From NCBI GenBank assembly GCA_946886245.1, contig CAMPIF010000352.1:1-5202 (forward strand): a DNA stretch of 5,202 nt. Direction: 5' to 3'. The notes beneath the pieces were generated by a model. That model searched no databases, had not been told where the DNA came from, and was given only the letters and a program-made list of their open reading frames with translations. The DNA comes from Ectopseudomonas composti (GTDB lineage Bacteria; Pseudomonadota; Gammaproteobacteria; Pseudomonadales; Pseudomonadaceae). Positions within the stretch are counted from its first letter, which is position 1. Every line of letters begins with the position of its first letter. Both the position numbers and the translations under genes were made by a program. Below are positions 1 through 5,202 of the stretch, one piece after another.

Positions 1-2
1 GC

Positions 3-31
3 CAAGGCATGATCATTCACGCCTTTCAAGG
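3..31 (+). repeat. Cluster of short inverted and direct repeats upstream of mexC
   Basis: AAGGC at 4-8 is complementary to GCCTT at 21-25. The 12-base interval between them contains the perfect 8-base palindrome ATGATCAT (9-16). GCCTT can instead pair with AAGG at 28-31 (CCTT-TC-AAGG), and CAAGG occurs directly repeated at 3-7 and 27-31. The cluster lies 29-57 bases before the mexC start, where an operator or leader structure could sit. Arms this short also arise by chance, and the window edge hides any further context. No -35/-10 promoter is recognisable in bases 1-59. Confidence 0.3.
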
Positions 32-48
32 ACAATGGATCTCACTCC

Positions 49-54
49 AGGTGA
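49..54 (+). promoter_or_regulatory. Shine-Dalgarno site of mexC (decides the start)
   Basis: AGGTGA lies 5 bases before the ATG at 60. No comparable purine-rich site can be seen before the upstream in-frame ATG at 9, which has only 8 bases of sequence ahead of it (GCCAAGGC). This supports the 389-residue product. Confidence 0.75.
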
Positions 55-59
55 CAGGC

Positions 60-1229
60 ATGAGCAGAATTCGCGGACGTTACGTTTTTTCAGTGGTCAC
101 GCTGCTGGCGGCAATCGGCCTGGCCGGCTGCGACCAAGGTGAGCAAGGCTGGAGTGAGGCACCACCACGCGAGGTCGACGTGCTGACCGTCAAGACCGAG
201 CCGTTCACCCTGATCGCCGAACTGCCGGGCCGTATCGAGCCGGTGCGAGTGGCCGAAGTACGCGCCCGGGTCGCCGGCATCGTGCTCAAACGCACCTTCG
301 AGGAAGGCGCCGACGTCAAGGCCGGCGACCTGCTATTCCAGATCGACCCGGCGCCGTTCAAGGCCGCCCTGTCCCGTGCCCAGGGCGAACTGGCCCGCGC
401 CGAAGCCCAGCTGTTCCAGGCGCAGGCCACGGTCACGCGCTACGAGCCGCTGGTGAAGATCGATGCGGTCAGCAAGCAGGACTTCGATGTGGCCAGGGCG
501 GCCCTGCAAAGCGCCCTGGCCGACAAGCGCTCGGCGCAGGCCAGCGTGGAAACCGCACGCCTGGATCTGGGTTACGCCGAAGTGCGTGCGCCCATTGCCG
601 GGCGAATCGGCCGCGCCCAGGTGACCGAGGGCGCTCTGGTCGGCCAGGGTGAAGCCACCCTGCTCGCCCGTATCCAGCAGCTCGACCCGGTCTACGCCGA
701 CTTCACCCAGCCGGCCGCCGATGCCCTGCGTCTGCGCGCCGCCATCGCCGACGGCAAGGTCGCCGGGGCGGCCGATCAGCCGTTGTCGCTGCGCGTCGAT
801 GGCACTGATATCGAGAGCAAAGGCACCCTGCTGTTCACCGATATCTCGGTGGATCGCAGCACTGGCCAGATCGCTCTGCGCGGCCGTTTCGACAACCCGC
901 AAGGCGTGTTGCTGCCCGGCATGTACGTGCGCGTGCGCACCCCGCAAGGCCTCGATCAGAACGCCATCCTGGTGCCGCAGCGCGCCGTGCAGCGCTCCGC
1001 CGATGGCCAGGCCAGCGTGATGTTGCTGGGCGAAGGCGACACCGTCGAGCTTCGCCAGGTCACCACTGGCGCCATGCAGGGTTCGCGCTGGCAGATCAGT
1101 GAAGGCCTCAAGGCGGGTGACAAGGTCATCGTCAGCTCGCTGTCGGCGATCCGCCCCGGTGCCAAGGTGGTGCCCCGCGATGAAGGCGCGCCAGCGTCCG
1201 ACGCCGCCAGCCAACCCAAGGCGCAATAA
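60..1229 (+). CDS. mexC: RND efflux periplasmic adaptor lipoprotein, MexC-like
   Basis: Membrane fusion (adaptor) subunit of a tripartite multidrug pump, 389 aa, joining the inner-membrane RND transporter to the outer-membrane channel. Seen: a basic N-terminus (R3, R5, R7), a hydrophobic stretch at about 9-22, and a lipobox L21-A22-G23-C24, so signal peptidase II should cleave before Cys24. Asp25 at the +2 position fits retention in the inner membrane. The first lipoyl half is at about 62-97 (RVAEVRARVAGIV, then EEGADVKAGDLLFQIDP), an alanine- and glutamine-rich alpha-helical hairpin at about 98-167, the second lipoyl half at about 170-200 (LGYAEVRAPIAGRIGRA), then beta-barrel and membrane-proximal domains (LLPGMYVRVRTPQG, ILVPQRAV). 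The ATG at 60 is chosen over the in-frame ATG at 9 because it has a Shine-Dalgarno site and gives a clean lipoprotein signal. From memory it matches P. aeruginosa MexC closely and has the family's usual length. It is the first gene of the operon, 15 bases before mexD. Confidence 0.95.
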   Translation: MSRIRGRYVFSVVTLLAAIGLAGCDQGEQGWSEAPPREVDVLTVKTEPFTLIAELPGRIEPVRVAEVRARVAGIVLKRTFEEGADVKAGDLLFQIDPAPFKAALSRAQGELARAEAQLFQAQATVTRYEPLVKIDAVSKQDFDVARAALQSALADKRSAQASVETARLDLGYAEVRAPIAGRIGRAQVTEGALVGQGEATLLARIQQLDPVYADFTQPAADALRLRAAIADGKVAGAADQPLSLRVDGTDIESKGTLLFTDISVDRSTGQIALRGRFDNPQGVLLPGMYVRVRTPQGLDQNAILVPQRAVQRSADGQASVMLLGEGDTVELRQVTTGAMQGSRWQISEGLKAGDKVIVSSLSAIRPGAKVVPRDEGAPASDAASQPKAQ

Positions 1230-1231
1230 GC

Positions 1232-1248
1232 CGGAGTCCATGACATGA
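1232..1248 (+). promoter_or_regulatory. mexC-mexD junction: Shine-Dalgarno site and ATGNNATGA start context
   Basis: CGGAG at 1232-1236 is 8 bases before the mexD ATG at 1245. An out-of-frame ATG at 1240 opens a two-codon frame (ATG ACA TGA) whose stop at 1246-1248 overlaps the mexD start as ATGA. The true start is 1245, because only that frame gives the RND protein. Confidence 0.7.
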
Positions 1249-4200
1249 CGCCCCAGTTTTTCATCAAACGCCCGCGCTTTGCCTGGGTGGTCGCGCTGTT
1301 CATCTCGATGGCAGGCTTGCTGGCCATTCCGTTTCTGCCGGTGGCCCAGTACCCCAACGTGGCGCCACCACAGATCACCGTCACCGCCACCTACCCCGGC
1401 GCTTCGGCTCAGGTACTGACCGACTCGGTGACCAGCGTCATCGAGGATGAGCTCAACGGCGCGAAGAACATGCTGTACTTCGAGTCGACCAGCAACGCCA
1501 ACGGCATCGCCGAAATCACCGTGACCTTCCAGCCCGGCACCGACCCGGACCTGGCCCAGGTCGACGTGCAGAACCGCCTGAAGAAGGCCGAGTCGCGCAT
1601 GCCACAGGCGGTACTCACCCTGGGCATTCAGACCGAGCAGGCCACCGCCGGCTTTCTGCTGGTCTACTCGCTGCGCTACAAGGACGGCGACAAGAACGCC
1701 GACACCACGGCGCTGGCGGACTACGCCGTGCGTAACGTCAACAACGAGATTCGCCGCCTGCCCGGCGTCGGCAAACTGCAGTTCTTCGACTCCGAAGCCG
1801 CCATGCGCGTGTGGATCGACCCACAGAAACTGGTCGGCTATGGCCTGTCCATCGACGACGTCAATGACGCGATCCGCACTCAGAACGTCCAGGTGCCGGC
1901 CGGTGCCTTCGGCAGTACGCCAGGCTCCAGCGAGCAGGAGCTGACCGCCACGCTGATCGTCAAGGGCACGCTGGACAACCCGGAGGAGTTCGCCGCCATC
2001 GTGCTGCGCGCCAACCAGGACGGCTCGCGCCTGACCCTGGGCGACGTCGCACGCATCGAAGTCGGCCGCCAGGATTACAACTTCGGCTCGCGCCAGGATG
2101 GCAAGCCCTCCGTCGCCGCCGCCGTGCAGCTGGCTCCCGGCGCCAACGCCATCCAGACCGCCAAGCTAGTCAAAGAGCGTCTGACCGAGCTGTCGGCGAA
2201 CTTCCCCGACAACGTCGAATTTTCGGTGCCTTACGACACCTCACGCTTTGTCGACGTGGCCATCCAGAAAGTCATCACCACCCTGGCCGAAGCCATGGTG
2301 CTGGTGTTCCTGGTGATGTTCCTGTTCCTGCAGAACCTGCGCTACACGCTGATTCCCACCATCGTGGTGCCGGTGTGCCTGCTCGGTACGCTGACCTTCA
2401 TGTACCTGCTGGGCTTCTCGGTGAACATGATGACCATGTTCGGCATGGTGCTGGCCATCGGTATTCTGGTCGACGACGCCATCGTGGTGGTGGAGAACGT
2501 CGAGCGGATCATGGCCGAAGAAGGCCTGGCGCCGCTGCCGGCGACCATCAAGGCGATGGGCCAGGTGTCCGGGGCGATCATCGGTATTACCCTGGTGCTG
2601 TCGGCGGTGTTCCTGCCACTGGCATTCATGGCCGGCTCGGTCGGGGTGATCTACCAGCAGTTCTCGCTGTCGCTGGCGGTATCTATCCTGTTCTCCGGCT
2701 TCCTGGCGCTGACCTTCACCCCGGCGCTGTGCGCGACGATTCTCAAGCCGATCCCTCAGGGTCACCATGAAAAAACCGGCTTCTTTGGTTGGTTCAATCG
2801 CCAGTTCACTCGACTGACTGGCCGCTATACCGCGTTGAACAAGACCCTGGTGCCGCGCGCCGGGCGCTTCATGTTCATCTATGTCGGCATCGTCGTGCTG
2901 ATGGGCTTCTTCTACCTGCGCCTGCCGGAATCCTTCGTGCCGGTCGAAGACCAGGGCTACATGATCGTCGATATCCAACTGCCGCCGGGCGCCACCCGCG
3001 AGCGGACGTCGGCGGCAGGTGAAGAACTGGAAGCATTCCTCGCGTCTCGCGAAGCGGTAGCCACGTCCTTCCTGGTGCTGGGCTTCAGCTTCTCGGGCAT
3101 GGGCGAAAACGCCGCCATTGCCTTCCCGCTGCTCAAGGACTGGTCCGAGCGCGATAGCTCGCAATCCGTGCAGGCGGAAACCAGCGCGGTCAACGCTCAC
3201 TTCGCCAACCTCGATGACGGCGCGATGATGGCCGTGCCGCCTCCGCCTATCGAAGGCCTGGGCAATTCCGGCGGCTTCTCGCTGCGCCTGCAGGACCGTG
3301 GCGGCCTGGGCCGTGAAGCGCTGCTTGCCGCCCGCGACCAACTGCTCGGCCAGGTCAACGGCAACCCACTGTTCCTCTACGGCATGATGGAAGGCCTGTC
3401 TGAAGCGCCACAATTGCGCCTGGTCATCGACCGCGAGAAAGCGCGCAGCCAGGGCGTCGCCTTCGACTCGATCAGCACCGCGCTGTCCACCGCCTTCGGC
3501 TCTGCGGTGATCAACGACTTTGCCAATGCGGGTCGCCAGCAGCGTGTCGTCGTGCAGGCCGAACAGGCCGCGCGGATGACCCCGGAAAGCGTGCTCAAGC
3601 TGCATGTGCCCAACGATAGCGGCAGCCTGGTGCCACTGAGCGCCTTCGTCACCACCCGCTGGGAAGAAGGCCCGGTACAGATCGCCCGCTACAACGGCTA
3701 CCCGTCGATCCGCATCGCCGGCGACGCCGCCCCCGGTGTCAGCACCGGTGACGCCATGGCAGAACTGGAGCGTATCGCCGCCGAGTTGCCAGGCGGCATC
3801 GGCTACGAATGGACGGGGCTGTCCTATCAGGAGCGGGTCGCCAGCGGCCAGGCGGTGATGCTGTTCGCGCTGGCCATCGTGGTGGTGTTCCTGCTGCTGG
3901 TCGCGCTGTACGAGAGCTGGGCGATTCCGCTGGCGGTGATGCTGATCGTGCCGGTCGGCGCACTCGGCGCGGTGCTGGCAGTGACCACCGTGGGCCTGCC
4001 CAACGACGTGTACTTCAAGGTCGGCCTGATCACCGTGATCGGTCTGGCAGCGAAGAACGCCATCCTCATCGTCGAGTTCGCCAAGGACTTGTGGGAAGAC
4101 GGCTACTCGCTGCGTGATGCAGCCATCGAAGCAGCGCGCATGCGCTTCCGCCCGATTCTGATGACCTCCATGGCGTTCATGCTCGGCGTGGTGCCACTGG

Positions 4201-4382
4201 TGATCGCGTCCGGCGCAGGCGCTGCCAGCCAGCGCGCCATCGGTACCGGTGTGCTGGGCGGCATGTTCAGCGCGACGCTTCTCGGGGTGATTTTCGTGCC
4301 GATCTTCTTCGTCTGGGTGCTGTCGCTGATGCGTGCCAAACCTCAGCAAACCGACAACCATCCCCTGCACAAAGCGGAGTAA
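1245..4382 (+). CDS. mexD: RND multidrug efflux transporter (inner-membrane pump), MexD-like
   Basis: Hydrophobe/amphiphile efflux-1 (HAE-1) RND transporter, 1045 aa, full length; it acts as a trimeric drug/proton antiporter. Seen: TM1 at about 10-30, starting with the family signature [13 protein letters not shown]; the first porter loop at about 31-337; TM2-6 at about 340-500; TM7 at about 543-560; the second porter/docking loop; TM8-12 at about 870-1033. Proton-relay residues are intact: Asp410 and Asp411 in TM4 ([16 protein letters not shown]), Lys937 in TM10 ([15 protein letters not shown]), and Arg967 and Thr974 in TM11 (by alignment to AcrB R971 and T978). The switch (G-) loop is at 613-622 ([10 protein letters not shown]) and keeps both phenylalanines equivalent to AcrB F615 and F617. 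From memory the closest relative is P. aeruginosa MexD rather than MexB, MexF or MexY. Known MexCD-OprJ substrates include fluoroquinolones, tetracyclines, macrolides, chloramphenicol and some cephalosporins; this copy's range cannot be read from sequence. The Shine-Dalgarno CGGAG at 1232-1236 lies 8 bases before the ATG. Confidence 0.97.
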   Translation: MTPQFFIKRPRFAWVVALFISMAGLLAIPFLPVAQYPNVAPPQITVTATYPGASAQVLTDSVTSVIEDELNGAKNMLYFESTSNANGIAEITVTFQPGTDPDLAQVDVQNRLKKAESRMPQAVLTLGIQTEQATAGFLLVYSLRYKDGDKNADTTALADYAVRNVNNEIRRLPGVGKLQFFDSEAAMRVWIDPQKLVGYGLSIDDVNDAIRTQNVQVPAGAFGSTPGSSEQELTATLIVKGTLDNPEEFAAIVLRANQDGSRLTLGDVARIEVGRQDYNFGSRQDGKPSVAAAVQLAPGANAIQTAKLVKERLTELSANFPDNVEFSVPYDTSRFVDVAIQKVITTLAEAMVLVFLVMFLFLQNLRYTLIPTIVVPVCLLGTLTFMYLLGFSVNMMTMFGMVLAIGILVDDAIVVVENVERIMAEEGLAPLPATIKAMGQVSGAIIGITLVLSAVFLPLAFMAGSVGVIYQQFSLSLAVSILFSGFLALTFTPALCATILKPIPQGHHEKTGFFGWFNRQFTRLTGRYTALNKTLVPRAGRFMFIYVGIVVLMGFFYLRLPESFVPVEDQGYMIVDIQLPPGATRERTSAAGEELEAFLASREAVATSFLVLGFSFSGMGENAAIAFPLLKDWSERDSSQSVQAETSAVNAHFANLDDGAMMAVPPPPIEGLGNSGGFSLRLQDRGGLGREALLAARDQLLGQVNGNPLFLYGMMEGLSEAPQLRLVIDREKARSQGVAFDSISTALSTAFGSAVINDFANAGRQQRVVVQAEQAARMTPESVLKLHVPNDSGSLVPLSAFVTTRWEEGPVQIARYNGYPSIRIAGDAAPGVSTGDAMAELERIAAELPGGIGYEWTGLSYQERVASGQAVMLFALAIVVVFLLLVALYESWAIPLAVMLIVPVGALGAVLAVTTVGLPNDVYFKVGLITVIGLAAKNAILIVEFAKDLWEDGYSLRDAAIEAARMRFRPILMTSMAFMLGVVPLVIASGAGAASQRAIGTGVLGGMFSATLLGVIFVPIFFVWVLSLMRAKPQQTDNHPLHKAE

Positions 4383-4390
4383 TGCGATGA
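4376..4390 (+). promoter_or_regulatory. mexD-oprJ junction: Shine-Dalgarno site and TAATG/ATGA start context
   Basis: GGAG at 4376-4379, inside the last codons of mexD, is 7 bases before the oprJ ATG at 4387. The mexD stop TAA (4380-4382) shares a base with an out-of-frame ATG (4382-4384), giving TAATG. That ATG opens a two-codon frame ending in TGA 4388-4390, which overlaps the oprJ start. The 4-base gap between mexD and oprJ points to translational coupling. Confidence 0.7.
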
Positions 4391-5199
4391 CCTCTCACCT
4401 CATACTCCGCCCCGCTCTGCTGACCCTGGCTATCGCCCTCGGCGGCTGTTCCCTGGCGCCGACCTACGAACGCCCGGCTGCGCCGGTGGCGACAAACTGG
4501 CAGGTGGCCAATGCCAATGGCACCCGCGCGCAAGCGCTGGACTGGCAGACCTTCATCGTCGATGCCGACCTGCGTCGCGCGGTGGATACCGCGCTGAACA
4601 ACAACCGTAGCCTGCGCCAGGCCCTGCTGGACATCGAAGCGGCGCGCGCGCAGTACCGCATCCAGCGCGCTGATCGACTGCCGTCGCTCAATGCCAACGC
4701 CACGGGTAACCGCCAGCGCCTGCCGGCCGACCAGTCGCAAACCGGCCGTTCTGAGGTCACCAGCGTCTACCAGGTCGGCCTGGGTCTGGCCGAGTACGAA
4801 GTCGACCTGTTCGGCCGCGTGCGCAACCTGTCCGAGTCAGCGCTGGAGACCTATCTGGCCACCGAGGAGGCCACCCGCGCCACGCAGATCAGCCTGATTG
4901 CCGAAGTGATCCAGGCCTACCTGACCCGCGATGGCGCGCTGCGCCGCCAAGCGCTGGTGGAGCAGACGCTGGAAAGCCGCCTAGCCTCGCTGGAACTGGT
5001 CAGCAGACGCCGCGAAGTCGGCGCCGCCACCGCCCTGGATTATCAGGAGGCGGTCGGCCTCGCCGAGCAGGCCAGGGCCGAGCGGGAAAGCACCGAACGC
5101 CAGCTGCGCCAGGCGGACAACGCCCTCGCACTGCTGCTCGGCACGCCAGACGCCGGGCTATTCTTGCCGCCAAGCAAACACTGGCCAGCCGTATTTTGA
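4387..5199 (+). CDS. oprJ: Outer-membrane efflux channel lipoprotein, OprJ-like, C-terminally truncated by an apparent frameshift
   Basis: Outer-membrane channel subunit (OEP/TolC-like, NodT lipoprotein group) for the MexCD pump. The reading frame gives 270 aa, whereas OprJ and OprM relatives are about 470-485 aa, so only the first of the two OEP repeats is present. Seen: an N-terminal signal with lipobox L18-G19-G20-C21 and Ser22 at +2, as expected for an outer-membrane lipoprotein; the conserved SLAPTYERPAAPV after the cysteine; the helical repeat from about 55 with NNNRSLRQ (71-78), AQYRIQRADRLPSLNA, and the strand motif YEVDLFGR (137-144); and the helix running to NALALLLGTPDAG (245-257). 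The match ends there: residues 258-270 (LFLPPSKHWPAVF) look unlike OprJ and end at TGA 5197-5199. The ATG at 4387 is chosen over the in-frame ATG at 4333, which lies inside mexD and would bury the signal peptide. The gene starts 4 bases after the mexD stop. As written it would not form a channel, because the second repeat, needed for each protomer's share of the barrel, is missing. Confidence 0.88.
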   Translation: MTSHLILRPALLTLAIALGGCSLAPTYERPAAPVATNWQVANANGTRAQALDWQTFIVDADLRRAVDTALNNNRSLRQALLDIEAARAQYRIQRADRLPSLNANATGNRQRLPADQSQTGRSEVTSVYQVGLGLAEYEVDLFGRVRNLSESALETYLATEEATRATQISLIAEVIQAYLTRDGALRRQALVEQTLESRLASLELVSRRREVGAATALDYQEAVGLAEQARAERESTERQLRQADNALALLLGTPDAGLFLPPSKHWPAVF

Positions 5200-5202
5200 T
5201 CT
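5152..5202 (+). other. Probable -1 frameshift site in oprJ, with the continuing frame to the window edge
   Basis: In the oprJ frame this stretch encodes an atypical tail and a TGA. In the frame whose codons start at 5163, 5166, and so on, it reads LAAKQTLASRILI, open to the end of the window. Adding one base near 5155-5163, for example one more G in the GGG at 5155-5157, gives DAGAILAAKQTLASRILI. This lines up without gaps with P. aeruginosa OprJ as I recall it (DAAQAIPRSPGQRPKLLQ), though actual residue matches are few. The frame change fits one missing base (or two extra). Only about 13 codons support this. A real pseudogene and an end-of-sequence error are equally possible. Confidence 0.6.

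Noticed and set aside
9..59. Earlier in-frame ATG at 9 as the mexC start, adding 17 residues
   Set aside because: It would place a long, non-basic extension before the lipoprotein signal and has no visible Shine-Dalgarno site. The ATG at 60 has one.
333..1241. Minus-strand open frame of 302 codons opposite mexC
   Set aside because: Same shadow effect. It is low-complexity in composition (Gly, Ala, His, Gln), has no domain, and the opposite strand encodes a well-conserved adaptor.
2375..3022. Plus-strand open frames (2375-2770 and 2789-3022) overlapping mexD in another frame
   Set aside because: They lie wholly inside mexD and are rich in Gly, Arg and Ala. They look like chance frames from codon bias, and no frameshift in mexD calls for them.
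2241..4370. Long minus-strand open frame of 709 codons opposite mexD
   Set aside because: It is the antisense shadow of a GC-rich gene. The product is rich in His, Gln, Arg and Asp with no recognisable domain, and the plus strand encodes a complete RND transporter here.
4333..4386. Earlier in-frame ATG at 4333 as the oprJ start
   Set aside because: It lies inside the mexD coding sequence and would add 18 residues before a complete lipoprotein signal peptide. The ATG at 4387 is preceded by GGAG at the right spacing.
5181..5202. Insertion sequence or recombination junction truncating oprJ
   Set aside because: No terminal inverted repeat or foreign-looking sequence is visible, and the continuing frame is OprJ-like in spacing, so a one-base change is simpler. 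The few bases to the window end do not fully exclude a junction.
5160..5202. Transcription terminator after oprJ
   Set aside because: No GC-rich hairpin precedes the TTTT at 5194-5197, so it is not a convincing intrinsic terminator.

Overview
The window carries one tightly packed, plus-strand operon that is GC-rich and has strong C/G preference at third codon positions. It encodes a tripartite RND multidrug efflux pump of the MexCD-OprJ type. From memory, the three proteins resemble Pseudomonas aeruginosa MexC, MexD and OprJ over their whole visible lengths, more than they resemble the MexAB-OprM, MexEF-OprN or MexXY relatives. Many residues nevertheless differ, so the best guess for the source is a Pseudomonas (or close gammaproteobacterial) species other than P. 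aeruginosa, or a mobilised copy of such an operon.

Layout. Positions 1-59 are the end of the upstream region, with small symmetric elements and a Shine-Dalgarno site. Positions 60-1229 hold the periplasmic adaptor lipoprotein (mexC-like). Positions 1245-4382 hold the inner-membrane proton-driven RND transporter (mexD-like, full length, proton-relay residues intact). From 4387 comes the outer-membrane channel (oprJ-like). It runs in frame through its first half and meets a TGA at 5197-5199, three bases before the window ends. The gaps between genes are 15 and 4 bases, each with a good Shine-Dalgarno sequence, so the three genes are almost certainly co-transcribed. No gene-free stretch exceeds about 60 bases.

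How the parts work together. The RND trimer takes drugs from the periplasm and the outer leaflet of the inner membrane in exchange for protons. The lipid-anchored adaptor bridges it to the outer-membrane channel, which opens to the outside. In P. aeruginosa this system is repressed by the divergently encoded NfxB. That regulator is not in the window, which begins too close to the adaptor gene to show it or the main promoter.

The main anomaly is the channel gene. It appears to carry a single-base frameshift near 5155-5163: the last 13 residues do not look like OprJ, whereas the next frame reads on in a plausible OprJ-like way to the window edge. This is either a real inactivating mutation or a sequence error at the end of the record. 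I found no RNA gene, mobile element, CRISPR array or terminator, and nothing that supports a previously undescribed system.
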